In this document: piece after piece, positions 42,332 to 53,894 of the stretch
Numbering within the stretch: position 1 is the stretch's first letter
How the letters are laid out: every line of letters begins with the position of its first letter
Assembly (NCBI RefSeq): GCF_963169125.1
Contig: NC_084795.1
Coordinates: forward strand, 275,600,122 to 275,664,121
DNA length: 64,000 nucleotides
Reading direction: 5' to 3'
Source of the DNA: Humulus lupulus
Lineage: Eukaryota > Streptophyta > Magnoliopsida > Rosales > Cannabaceae
The notes under the pieces: model-generated
What the model was told of the DNA's origin: nothing
Seen by the model: the letters and a program-made list of their open reading frames with translations, nothing else
Databases searched by the model: none
Translations under genes and position numbers: made by a program

Positions 42332-44741
42332 ATGGTGAACACACGACACACCACCTTCGACCCTACAAATCCCGAGCAAGACAACGGAGACCCGCTGCCT
42401 TCTCAGCATATTCCTCAGGACCTGCCTGAAGACGTGCCTCCTCAGACATCTCACCAAGATGAGTCGCAAGACTACGAGGGTGGGACAGAGTACGAAGTGG
42501 AAAACGAGGAAGAGTACTATGAGGAGGAAAATGAGGAGAACCATGACGAAGCTGCGGATCCCAGGACCCCCCGTGACGATCAGCAGGATTTGGAGGTGAC
42601 TAGACTAAGGCAGCAAGTCCTGGATCAGGAAACCGGGATCGCTGAGCAGGCAGAGGCGTATCGCCGGATGCAAGAGTCTCTCCAAGCCCTGCAGGCGCTC
42701 ATGGTCGCGCAGGGTCCGGCAGCCAACCCTGCAGCTGGCCCGCTTCTAGAAACACAGCAACCCGCTCCCCAAGAGCAGGCTGGGGCCCCCAGGGGTGCCA
42801 GCCCAGTCCGTCACCCAGAGCCTTTCTCCGAGCCGACTCAGGGAGTCCCGGACAAGGAACAACGAAAGACCCGAGAGAAGACCACCCCCGTCGAAAAAGC
42901 CGGGGCACGTTCACGGCCGTTACCTAGGAAAGAGAAGGTGCGCCCCGTCCCAAGACGAGGCCACCCAATCGATCTGCAGGGGATGCGGCCACGGAATGGA
43001 CAGCCCCGACACGCCCCAGGGCCAAACGGACGGGAAAGGTCTTTGCACCCAAGTGCATCGGTCAATAAGGCCTCGCCGCGAGGATCGTCACGCTCTAAGT
43101 TCAGGGGACGACACTTCCCGGATAGATTTATGTGATGGACTAAACGCTTGGAAAGAGCAGGCCCGCCAGGAAAAATCCTCCCTCGAGACGGCGACCTCAG
43201 GAACGACATCAACGACAGGAGGAACGAGAGAATCCCCCTGGAGGATAGCACGGCCAAGCTGCTCATGGAGCAGATGGCCGCATTAAAAAAGGTCACTGAT
43301 TGCCTGGTCCGCAAGCAGGAAGGCGCGGACACTGACTCCGACGAAGAGGATAAAGAGCCTTGCGCAAGGCACATCCTGGACGCCGTACTGCCCAAGGGGT
43401 TCAAGATGCCGAGCCTCACCGCTTATACTGGAAATACCGATCCTAGGGATCATCTGTCCTGGTACAACCGACTCATGACAGTGGCTCACGTCAGCGACGA
43501 CAGCAAGTGCGTCTGCTTCTCCATCACTTTGGGCGGCCCCGCCGAAGATTGGTGGAAAAGGCTTAAACCGGGGTCCATCCAATCCTGGTCCGGGCTGCAG
43601 TCAGCGTTTCGGAAGCAGTTCGTGGCCGCCATGAGAATGGACATGCAAATCAACGCCCTCGCCAATATTAAGCAACTACCCGCGGAGACATTGAGAGCCT
43701 ACATCCAGCGCTTTACTAAGGACAACGCCTGATGGCACTGCAGTCCAGGATCCGGGCCGAGTCCCCCCTTTGGGATGACATGCAACGCAGCAAAGCCGCC
43801 ACTTTGGAAGAATTCATCAGGAGGGCCCAAGGATTCATCAACTGGGAGGAAGCTCAGATCCAGGCTTTCGGATGGCCCCCTGCTCCTCACCCCGTCTCTC
43901 AGACGATTCCGGGGTGTGCGGGACAGTTCCCGGCGCAGTCGTATGCCGTACCCCCCATTGACCCTGGATCGGCCATCACGCCCGGCATCAGTTACACCCC
44001 TACGGTATACGGCCCTGCCACTTCGGGGTACACCCCGGCCCAGTCAACCCACTTCTCCGGTTATGGCGTCGCGCCGGCAGGCCACAGCATGGCCCTGTCG
44101 TGGCCCAGCAGTCACAAACAGGAATAACTGAGGCCAGCGTGAATCCCTCCCGGGGGAAGCGATCTGGAAAAGGCTAGAACCGGCCCGAGCTGGCCAAAAA
44201 GGGGAAGAGGGGCTACGAGCCCCAATATTCGGAATACACCAACTTGGTGGACACCCGGGAAAACATATATTTGGCGACAGAAAGGGTGGTCCACTACCGG
44301 AAGCCTAGCCCCATGTTTAAGGGGGGAAGGAATCCGAGAGACACCAGTAAAAGGTGTGCCTATCACAAAGACGTGGGCCACACCACCGACGAGTGTCGGC
44401 AGCTCAAAGATGAGATTGAAAATCTCATCAAGCTGGGGCACCTCCACCAGTGGGTAAGAATGCCCGTGGGTGTCCCGGGCGTGTCAGCAAGCCCTGGGCA
44501 ATCCACGGCCCCGATAACGACTCGGACGTTCCCACCCCAGGGAGGGTATGCACAGGGACCCCCAACGCAGGCCCCTCAGGGAGCCCTCGCGTCGCAGGTT
44601 CCCGGCCCCGGAATGCCCTATCCCTCCGGGGCAGCACCCCCTCGGGTGGACGGACACGTGGCGACCATCTCAGGCGGACTTCACCTAGGAGGACCTTCGA
44701 GGAATGACCAAAAGTGGTATCTGAGCGAGCTGGACCACGAC
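42332..44741 (+). pseudogene. Element F gag, broken
   Basis: Starts MVNTRHTTFDPTN at 42332, with a long acidic, Gln- and Pro-rich N-terminus. The capsid block (about 43380-43730) reads FKMPSLTAYTGNTDPRDHLSWY at its start, then EDWWKRL. A nucleic-acid-binding knuckle of the Tat form, CAYHKDVGHTTDEC (about 44355-44400), lies near the end, followed by a Pro- and Gly-rich tail. Breaks: TGA at 43133, frameshift with small loss near 43730, frameshift near 44105-44125, TAG at about 44175 and TAG at 44742 where Gln fits. After 44742 the frame continues into protease. Confidence 0.9.
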
Positions 44742-44744
44742 TAG

Positions 44745-46810
44745 GAAGTTTGCGCCCTTCTCCAAGCTCCGGCTCAGCGCCCTAAACTGATGAACCTCCC
44801 CATCACCTTCACGGAAGACAACGCCCGCAACGTCCATTTCCCGCACCATGACCCGCTGGTCATAGATGCACAAATCGCCAACAAGTTGGTGTCCGGCGTG
44901 CTGGTGGATGATGGAAGCTCCGTCAACCTGTTGTTCAAAACTGCCTTCGTCGCCATTGGCTTGACGGAATTAGATCTGGCCTCCTGCCCGACCCAAATTT
45001 ACGGCTTCAATGGAGATGCGCTTCTCCCCATGGGAAAGATCCAGCTGCCGGTTACGCTGGGGAGTGAATTGCAGCACTCGTTCAAATTTTGTACCCTTGT
45101 TGTGGTGGATTGCCCCACCGCTTACAACTTCATCTTTGGCCGGCCCGCGCTGGTCGAGTTCGGGGCCATCACCTCCATCCGCCACCTTTGCATGAAGTTC
45201 CCATGCGACAACGGAGGGGTAGGAACTGTCCGGGGAGACCAAAAGAGTGCCCGGAAGGGTTACCATGTCTCCGCCCGGCCCATATACATGGTCCGGGAGG
45301 AGCGCGCCGAACAAGCTCCCCTCCCTTCTGCTGAACGAGCGGGCCGGGAAGAGGATGATCTGGACCCGCGGATAGGGGACGATCGCGTCCTGGAACCAAT
45401 GGACGAAATAGAAGAGGTTTGCATCACCGAAACTAACCCTGCCAGGATCATCCAAGTAGGAAAGAGCCTGCCGGCAGACATTCGGGCCGCCATTATCGCC
45501 CAAGTCTAGGAAAACCAGGACCTTCTGGCCTGGTCCCACTCTGATATGACCGAGATCGACCGCAATATCATCTGCCACGCATTAAGTATTGACCCAAACG
45601 CGACCCCGGTCCGCCAGAAGCGCAAACCTTTGAGGACAGAGAGGGCCGAGGCCCTCAAGCTGGAGGTGGAGAAGTTGTCTTCCATCAACTTCATACGGGA
45701 GGCTGTATATCCCGTGTGGCTGGCCGTCTTGGTGCCAAAACCTAACGGGACCTGGAGAACATGCATTGACTTCACGGACCTCAATAAAGCGTGTCCGAAG
45801 GACTGTTTCCCGCTCCCCCGAATCGACCAAATGGTGGATGTTACGTCTGGCTATGAGATCCTGAGTTTCATGGATGCTTACTCCGGCTACAACCAGATCT
45901 CCATGCACGTGGCGGATCAGGAGCATACCAGTTTCCAAACCGACAAGGGCATCTATTGCTACATATTCATGCCTTTCGGACTCAAGAATGTCGGAGCAAC
46001 GTACCAAAGGCTCGTCAATCGAATGTTTCGGGCCCAGCTAGGGCGAAACATGGAGGTGTACATCGATGATATGCTGGTCAAGTCCAAGACGTCCTGGAAC
46101 CATTCGGACGATTTGGCGCAGTTATCCGGAAGTACGAGATGAAGCTGAACCCTAAGAAGTGCACCTTCGACGTGGCCTCCGGGAAGTTCCTGGGTTTCAT
46201 AGTGAGCTTCCGGGGAATATAAGCCAATCCGGATAAGATCAAGGCACTGATCGACATGGCCTCTCCCCGAAAGTACAAGGACGTGCAAAGCCTGACGGGG
46301 CGAGTGGCCGCCTTGAGCCATTTCGTTTCTAAAGCCACGGACAAGTGCGTCCCTTTTTTCAATGTCCTTCGGGGGGGCCAGCGTTTCGAGTGGTCGCCCG
46401 AATGCGAAGAGGCCTTCCGGAAGCTGAAAGAACACCTGGCCAAAGCCCCAATCCTGGTGAAACTAGTAGAAGGAGAGCCATTATATCTATACCTGGTCGT
46501 GATCGAGCACGCGATCAGCGCCGCGCTAGTGCGAGAAGAAGAAATGACGCAACTCCCGGTATACTATGTGAGTAAGCGGCTACTAGACGCCGAGTCTCGA
46601 TACCCATTGATCGAAAAGCTGACTTTCTGCCTGTTGATTGCGTCCCGGAAGCTTCGACCTTACTTCCAGGCTCATGCCATAAAGGTCTTAACCAACCATC
46701 CCCTGCGGGAGGTATTGCAGAAACCCGAATCGTCGGGAAGACTCCTGAAGTGGGCAATGGAGCTGAGCCAGTTCGATATATCTTACATGCCCCGGGTGTC
46801 CATCAAGGGA
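44745..46810 (+). pseudogene. Element F protease and reverse transcriptase
   Basis: Protease: VLVDDGSSVNLLF near 44900, the Tat-type active-site segment, and a NFIFGRPAL strand near 45125. TAG at 45507 separates it from RT. RT has VPKPNGTWR, DLNKACPKD, MPFGLKNVGATYQ and the catalytic YIDDMLVKS (about 46060-46085), all intact. A small indel near 46117 shifts the frame. TAA at 46218 replaces a Glu-like codon. The thumb and connection run to SIKG, then TAG at 46811, where related copies have Gln before ALADF. Confidence 0.92.
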
Positions 46811-46813
46811 TAG

Positions 46814-48601
46814 GCCTTGGCCGATTTCATCGTCGAATGTTCCAGGATTTCCCCGGAAGAAAGTATCCCTGAGGACCCCGCGACGCCCGTATGGAAAGTC
46901 TTCGTTGACGGAGCCTCGAACGAGAATGAAGCCGAGGCCGGGATCATCCTGGTGTCACCACAGGGGCACCAGATACAAAATGCCCTCCGTTTCCGGTTCA
47001 AAGCATCGAACAACGAGGCGGAGCACGAAGCTGTCCTCACCAGGTTACGCCTGGCCCGGGCGGTAGGGGCAGCTAACTTGGAAATTTACAGCGATTCCCA
47101 GCTGGTCGTCAGACAAATTTCAGGGGAGTATCAGACCAAAGGAGAGAGAATGGCGGCATACGTGACTCAAGCGAGGGAAATGCTCCAAACGTTCACAGCG
47201 CATTCCATCCGCCAAATCCCCCGGGAGCAAAATGTCTTCGCGGATACACTGGCAAAGCTGGCGACAGACGCAGAGGCCAAGCTGGCCAGACTGGTTCCCG
47301 TCAACCATCTCCCCGTACCGAGCATCAGGGCCTCCACAGTCCACACCACCGACCACTCCGCTTCTTGGATGGGCCCGCTGATCAGATACCTGTCCACCGA
47401 GGAAGTTCTGAGCGACCGGGCCGCAGCTAGGAAACTCCTGTACCAGGCACACCAATACGTCATGATGGACGGAAAACTCTACCGCCGGGGGCTGTCTATG
47501 CCTTACCTCAGGTGCGTGTCCGGAACCGAGTTGAGTGCCATCATGCATGAGGTGCATGAGGGTTTTTGTGGAGATCACACGGCCGGGCCCAGTCTGTCCA
47601 AGAAGATCCTGCGTCAAGGATACTTCTGGCCCACCATGAAGAAAGACTATATAGACTACGTCCACAAGTGCGAACAGTGCCAGAGGTACGCGAAGATCTC
47701 GCGGGCCCCCCCGATAGAGATAACCTTGATGAGTAGTCCCTGGCCCTTCGCAGTATGGGGGATCGACCTTGTTGGATCCCTCCCGACCGGGAAGGGAGGG
47801 GTTAAGTATGCCATTGTGGCTTTGGACTATTACACAAAATGGGTTGAGGCAGAGCCCATGAACACAATCACTTCCAAAAAGGCCCTAGATTTCGTCATCA
47901 ACAACATAGTGTGTCGGTATGGCCTCCCCTACAAAATCGTGTCCGACAATGGGAAGCAGTTCGATAGCGCCCACTTCATGGATTTTTGCGAAAGGCACGG
48001 TGTAGTGAAGAGTTTCTCTGCAGTTGTCAGATCTCAGGCAAACGGGCAGGCAGAAGCCGTGAACAAAATGCTAAAGGGGACACTGAAGAAAAAGCTCCAG
48101 GCCTGTAAGAGCAAATGGCCCGAGGAACTCCCCCGCGTACTGTGGGCCTACCGGACGACCGAAAGGACGTCAACCGGGCACACCCCCTACTCAAAGGTTT
48201 ATGGATGCGAAGCCGTCATCCCAATTGAAACGAACATCCCGTCCCATCGTCGCGACACATATGATCCCACCCAGAACCACACCTTACTCCAGGAATCGCT
48301 GGATCTCATCGAAGAGATCCGGGAAGAGTCGCAAGTGCAATTGAAGATGTACCAGGGCAAGATCGCGCGACATTTCAACTCCAGAGTCAAGAGCCGTAAG
48401 TTTGAAACCGGCAATCTAGTCCTGCGGAGAGTCTTCCCTGCCACTCAAGATCCGGGAGTAGGGGTTCTAGGCCCAAATTGGGAGGGGCCATATGAGATCC
48501 AGCACAAGGTATGCCCCGGAACGTACCGCTTGAAGCGGCTCGATGGTTCGGAAGTCCCGCGAGCCTGGAATGCGGAGCATCTCCGCAAATACTATCAGTA
48601 G
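46814..48601 (+). CDS. Element F RNase H and integrase, open frame
   Basis: An uninterrupted block of about 595 codons directly after the TAG at 46811, in the same frame, ending TAG after LRKYYQ. The plant-type RNase H (residues about 25-150) has Asp in VFVDGAS, Glu in ASNNEAEHEA and Asp in IYSDSQLV. The integrase zinc finger is complete (HEGFCGDH then KCEQCQ). The core has Asp in GIDLVG, Asp in VSDNGKQF and Glu in NGQAEAVNK. The C-terminal module has WEGPYEIQ and CPGTYRL. It would need the upstream stop suppressed, since it belongs to a gag-pol polyprotein. Confidence 0.93.
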   Translation, partial: ALADFIVECSRISPEESIPEDPATPVWKVFVDGASNENEAEAGIILVSPQGHQIQNALRFRFKASNNEAEHEAVLTRLRLARAVGAANLEIYSDSQLVVRQISGEYQTKGERMAAYVTQAREMLQTFTAHSIRQIPREQNVFADTLAKLATDAEAKLARLVPVNHLPVPSIRASTVHTTDHSASWMGPLIRYLSTEEVLSDRAAARKLLYQAHQYVMMDGKLYRRGLSMPYLRCVSGTELSAIMHEVHEGFCGDHTAGPSLSKKILRQGYFWPTMKKDYIDYVHKCEQCQRYAKISRAPPIEITLMSSPWPFAVWGIDLVGSLPTGKGGVKYAIVALDYYTKWVEAEPMNTITSKKALDFVINNIVCRYGLPYKIVSDNGKQFDSAHFMDFCERHGVVKSFSAVVRSQANGQAEAVNKMLKGTLKKKLQACKSKWPEELPRVLWAYRTTERTSTGHTPYSKVYGCEAVIPIETNIPSHRRDTYDPTQNHTLLQESLDLIEEIREESQVQLKMYQGKIARHFNSRVKSRKFETGNLVLRRVFPATQDPGVGVLGPNWEGPYEIQHKVCPGTYRLKRLDGSEVPRAWNAEHLRKYYQ

Positions 48602-48840
48602 TCCTAGAACTTGTCCCAGTTTAATGTTTTCGTTGTAAACAATGTACGCCTCAGGGCGAATTTTCGTTCGAACAATGAAAATGATGTGTGCAAAACTTCA
48701 TAAAGGGCTATTGTCACAATGGAAATGTACGCCTCAGGGCGAATTTCTTTCAGATTTCTTTCTCAAGTGACCCCAGACCCGTCTCCGCTCACTTGCGGGG
48801 GATGTCATCCCAGGTATAAACGAAATACCTGGCGGGGCAA
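48602..48840 (+). repeat. Post-pol spacer of element F with a short direct repeat
   Basis: ATGTACGCCTCAGGGCGAAT occurs at 48642 and again at 48725. Otherwise non-coding; it leads into the tandem array. Confidence 0.7.
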
Positions 48841-48844
48841 AAGC

Positions 48845-50140
48845 CAAGGCCGGTCCTGCCCCGGACGAACGATGTCCGGGGGTATAAAATAAAGAGGACC
48901 GCACCTACGGCCGGCCCCGCCCTGGACGAACGATGTCCGGGGGTATAAAAAAAGAGGGACCGCGCCTAAGGCTGGTCCCGCCCCGGACGAACAATGTCCG
49001 GGGTTATAAAAAAGAGGGCCGAGCCCAAGGTCGGTCCTGCCCCGGACGAACGATGTCCGAGGGTATAAAATAAAGAGGACCGCGCCTACGGCCGGTCCTA
49101 CCCCGGACGAGCGATGTCCGGGGGTATAAATTAAAGAGGACCAATCCCAAGGCTGGTCCCACCCCGGACGAGCGATGTCCGGGGGTATAAATTAAAGAGG
49201 ACCGAGCACAAGGCCTGTCCCGCCCCGGACGAACGATGTCCGCGGGTATAAAAAAAGAGGGACCGCGCCTAAGGCTGGTCCCGCCCTGGACGAACGATGT
49301 CCAGGGTTATAAAAAAGAGGGCCGAGCCCAAGGCCGGTCCTGCCCCGGACGAACGATGTCCAAGGGTATAAAATAAAGAGGACCGCGCCTACGGCCGGTC
49401 ACATCTCGGACGAGCAATGTCCGGAGGTGTAAATTAAAGAGGACCAAGCCAAAGGCTGGCCCCACCCCAGACGAGCAATGTCCGGGGGTATAAATTAAAG
49501 AGGACCAAGCCTAAGGCTGGTCCCGCCCCGGACGAACAATGTCCGGGGTTATAAAAAAGAGGGCCGACCACAAGGCCGGTCCCGCCCCGGACGAACGACG
49601 TCCGGGGGTATAAAAAAAAAAGAGGGATCGCGCCTAAGGCTGGTCCCGCCCCGGACGAACGATGTCCGGGGTTATAAAAAAGAGGGCCGAGCCCAAGGCC
49701 AGTCCTGCCCCGGACGAACGATGTCCGGGGGTATAAAATAAAGAGGACCGCGCCTACGACCGGTCCCACCCCGGACGAGTGATGTCCGGGGGTATAAATT
49801 AAAGAGGACCGAGCACAAGGCCGGTCCCGCCCCGGACGAACGATGTCCGGGGGTATAAAAAAGAGGGACCGCGACTAAGGCTGGTCCCGCCCGGACGAAC
49901 GATGTCTGGGGGTATAATAAAGAGGACCGAGCCCAAGGCCGGTTCCGCCCCGGACGAACGATGTCCGGGGGTATAATAAAGAGGACCGAGCCCAAGGCCG
50001 GTTCCGCCCCGAACGAACGATGTCCGGGGGTATAAAATAAAGAGGAATGCGCCTAAGGCCGGTCCCGCCCCGGACGAACAATGTCCGGGGGTATAATAAA
50101 GAGAGGACCTGCCCGAGGCCGGTCCACTCCTGGCGAACGA
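48845..50140 (+). repeat. About 60-bp tandem array in element F, about 22 units
   Basis: The unit reads roughly GGCCGGTCCCGCCCCGGACG, then AACGATGTCCGGGGGTATAA, then AATAAAGAGGACCGCGCCTA. I count about 22 copies by the ACGATGTCC-like core, from 48868 to 50133. Each unit holds a stem-loop, CCCCGGAC and GTCCGGGG around GAACGAT, followed by a TATAAAA word. Unit length near 60 keeps long chance frames open on the minus strand (49434-50234), which I do not count as genes. Confidence 0.95.
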
Positions 50141-50491
50141 CGTCCAATCCGGAAAAGTTGACTTCAGGAATACGAAAGCATCCGGTCTGCCCCAGGGCAA
50201 AGGCAGGGCCTAAAAATTGGTAAAAGGAAAGCAAAACTCCGGGTTAAACCGAGCCTCGAGACCCCTGGACTGAGTGCAAAGACTAGAGACTTGGAAAATT
50301 AAGTCGTTGGGGCTAGTCCCGGCCGTTGGAACCGGAACTAAGCCTCCTGCATTCAGTTGGTCGCGGCAACTAGACGAAATTTCTACTGAACAATAAAAGG
50401 AAGCTTTCGTAAAAACCAAAGAAAGTAGCAGTGTATTAAATATAATTACAAGCCAAAAACACTAACAAAAATACAAGGCCGGTGTTCGGGC
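50141..50491. other. Gap between tandem array and opposite-strand gene of element F
   Basis: About 350 bases without a recognisable gene; relative to the minus-strand gene it would be the 3' untranslated region. No clear polyadenylation word on the minus strand beyond AT-rich text near 50400-50460. Confidence 0.5.
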
Positions 50492-53400
50492 CTACAGCGC
50501 ATCCGCCCGGAGGTCCGCGTCCTCCCTCTCCTTGGCCTCGTACTCGGCCCGCTTTGTTTCAGGATTAGGAAAGACGAGAAGGTTCATATTCTTATCCTTG
50601 CACCAGGCCATGTAGATGGCCTCATCAAAGGTGACATCTAGTAGGCCCTCAGCCTCCTCCTTTTCCTTGCGGGTCATCTCATGCGCCGCCTTCTCCTGAA
50701 GCAGAGAATCACCCAATTCGCAGACTCGGGCTTTCAAGGCCAAGATCTCCTCCTTGTCCAGGGCGGATTGCGCTGTGGCCATCTCCAAGAGTGTCGCCCG
50801 TTCGTCGGCATCCTTTTCCTTCCAGGACAACTCCTCTTCCAACCCGGCCTTGGCGCGGCCGAGCTCCTCGCGCTCCCCCTTCACGTGGGCCACTTCTTCC
50901 TGGAGGTGGGCAGTCTCCCGGACAAGGGTCTCCTTGATGGCCTCCCTCTGGTTCACGGCCGCCTCCAGCTCCAGCTTGGCCATCTCCATCTTTATGGCAA
51001 GCTCGGCCACCAGATCGGCACTCCTCTGGGACAACAGATCAACCTGCAGCAAGGAAAAGTTAGAAGATAAAACCACCATCAACAAATGATGGAAGGAGTA
51101 TAAGAGAAGTGAAAATTACCGCGGTGGCCTGGTGACGGAGAGCCTGGGAGATGAACAGCACGTCCAGGTTGGCTATCGTGGCGTACCTCTTCAGCTGAAG
51201 GTTGGACATAGTGCTCCCAACCTGATCCAGCAGATCAGCCGCCATGGGGGCGATGTCCTGACCGAGCTTAGGGCGGAAGCCCGCTTCAGCGACTAGCCGA
51301 TCCACGATCGGCTGGGGAACGCTGAACTCAGCAGGACGATCCGAGAACTCGACCTGACGACGGATCGTCAGGGCCTTATAAGCGTCGTCCCTCCAGCACC
51401 GGCCGTTTTCCCAGGTCCGGTTGACCAGCCGGGACTGCTCGTCCCGCAAGGCGGAATCCCCCTCCTCGAGAAGAGTTGGGCGGAGGGGAAGGACTGGCGG
51501 TGCAGGGATTTCCTTCGCGGTCAGCCGACTCTCCCCGTGTGACTCCTCAATTGAGCCCGCCCGCGTCGTCCAGGGCCTCTTCCCGAGGTTGCCTTCCCCG
51601 ACGTCGACTTCCGGGCCCCTCATCCCAGAGCTCCGGCTGATGGCTTTGCCCGCCTCCAAATCAATCATGGGGGGCTGGTCAGAAGCGACGTCCGCAGTAG
51701 GCTCCACGGCCTGGAAGGGAACCACGGCCAGAGCTTCGCCTGGACAGAGCCCAGTCCCGGGTGCTTCACTGATTGGGGGGGCTCCGTGCCCATCACTTCG
51801 TTTGCTTTCCTGGCCGCCTTCTTGGCCGCCCGGTCCCTGATGAGTCTCCTCATTTCGCTGGCCGGGTTAGACATGTCAGAGTCCTTTGCAAAAGTACAAA
51901 AAAAAAGGAGTTAGGACGGTAAGCCAAACAGATGAAAATACAAAGCAGTGATAAACGGCCCGGGACGAACCCTCATCTAAGCCCCGGGCGAGACTCAATT
52001 CCCTTAAAGCGAATGAATGGATCCGGTCTCCTACGTCGTCCGGGTTCAGAAACCCCCCGTACTGGAGGAACCCGGATAAGAACATTAGGACCTCTGATCC
52101 TACAGGGACGGGAGATGAAGGCCTCATCTCCCCATCGGCCCCAAACGCGGGGCCCGGCGGTACTAGCCTATCCCTGACGAAGTCCCCGACTTGGGGAGCA
52201 TAAGTTAAGATTAAAGGGGAGTTACCTCGCCCTGATACGCTAGCCCTGAGAGTCCCGATGTTTGGTAAGGCATCTTCGAAAAGCTCCTCCAGCTCTTCTG
52301 AGGTGGCCGCTTCCGCCGGGGGCTGGTTCTTCTTACGCTGTGCCGCGTCGGCCCGCGCCGCTCTCACCACCGTGGCAATGTGGTCGAGGGCCAACTGCTC
52401 CCGGACATCGGCGTTCTTCTCGCATGGGATGCCCCGAAGGCTCGGGATAACAATGGTCTGGGTGGCCGCGAGCATCCCAACTAGCCGGAGGTTGTCGTCC
52501 CTGACGTAGCCTCCTGCGTCCAGCTCCTCCGCGGTCAACTTAGCATAAAACCTCCTCCTTTCCAGGAGGAAGTCGGTAAAGGGGGTTTGAACAAAGGGCC
52601 CTGCGACCCGGAAGACATGATAAGAGACGAGTAGAAAAGATGAATAAAAGAGAGGTCCGGAGGAATACTTACCCACTCACTGGAAGTCCAGCAACAGTGT
52701 GGGGTTCTTGTCAATGAGAAACCCGGATGTCATGAACCAGTAATGCCTGACATCCGGGGGGTGCCTCCAGGAGCTGGTAGGAGCAGGATAGCCGCTCCGC
52801 GGCTGCAGCCTGTAAAAGCCGTCCAGGGTCTTGTTTTTGACGTTGACCTGCAGCACTAGCTTGTAGAAGTACAAGACTTCCGCAGGGGTAGGCTCCGCGA
52901 TCTCCTTCGCGACGCAAAACACCCTCCACCCAGCAAGCAGGCGGTACGCTTGCGGCAACAGCTGGAACGGTGCGATCCCCACGTGCGTCAGGAACCGCAC
53001 GAAATAGTCATGAAGCGGGACCGCGCTGATGTGACCGGCGCTCCAGGCTCCGAATCCGTCCACAGACGTATGCGCCTGCTCCTCGAGTCTGGCCAGGCGG
53101 TTATGGAAGAGGCTCAGAGTTGACTCGATGCCCAGTCGCTGCTCCAGGAGCAGCATCATCCGGTAGTTCCGGAACGAGTTGGCCGTTACGTCCATTTCCC
53201 ACCTGTTGTTCTTGGGCATCTGGGATCCGGGAACGACGACATGGGCCCTATTGACCTCTTCTTCAGAGTGGAGCGTAACGCCCGTTGCCATAACTGACGA
53301 TCTGGGAACAAAGAAAGAAAGACCAAGCAGTCAGTACCTAAACTAGAGAAAGTCGGTCAAGGTACGGGGAATCTCCTAAGGACTGCTTGGAGTCCCGTCG

Positions 53401-53818
53401 GATCAGGTCCGGGACTCCGGGGAGCCCCGGGGCCCTGATTGGGAGAGGAGACTACTAAGGCCCGCCCTTCTTCCGAGAGGCATCCGGATACAGAGCAACC
53501 CGAACCAGGCAGTCTTCCTAACGATTTCTAAAGCAGTCTAAACGCACGCATCTAAGGAACTTAAGTTCACAAAGTTGGCAAAAGAGTTAAAAAAAAAAAA
53601 GACTTACTGCATGGTGTCGACCGTTGAAGATGATGACTGTCCGACTGTAAGGATGGCAGAACCTCGTTCTTGAAGTGGCGCAGCCGGTGTAGTAGTTCGT
53701 CGACGGGACAAACCCGAGAAGCGTCGTCAGGTAGAAGAACAGAAGCTGGGGTTCTGGGGAACAAGCGACGGTGCAGAACTAGTAGGTGGCGGTGTATGTC
53801 GTCGGCGATGTCGGACAT
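50492..53818 (-). pseudogene. Opposite-strand spliced gene of element F (gypsy-type transposon domain plus coiled coil)
   Basis: Minus-strand exons: 53818-53608 (tentative), 53301-52673, 52600-51942, 51883-51120 and 51043-50492. Introns have GT-AG ends (for example GTAAGTATT at 52672, GTAATTTTC at 51119 with CTGCAG at 51044), and exons 2-5 keep phase. Exon 2 contains PLHDYFVRFLTHVGIAPFQL and AEVLYFYKL, resembling the plant family named putative gypsy type transposon (PF04195). The last exon is a long Glu- and Lys-rich coiled coil. Damage: TGA at 52677-52679 where Trp fits, and a frame change at a seven-G run (51775-51781). Exon 1 joins out of phase. Role unknown. Confidence 0.7.
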
Positions 53819-53894
53819 GCAAAGCTAGAAGAGTGTTTGCGTTTTCTTGAGCTGGTTCGAGGAGGTAAAAGTGCCAAATGTGGTTTTCTTGGGG

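Noticed and set aside
42338..43135. Minus-strand and alternative-frame open frames across element F gag-pol
   Set aside because: GC-rich coding sequence leaves shadow frames open; none has a domain, and the plus-strand frame carries the gag and pol motifs.
43728..43736. TGATG overlap of stop and start in element F gag as translational coupling
   Set aside because: The flanking protein text shows a small loss compared with related gag proteins, so an indel explains it better.
49434..50234. Long minus-strand frames with repeated RTSFVRGGTGLG-type text
   Set aside because: They come from the tandem array whose unit is close to a multiple of three; every frame repeats with the unit.
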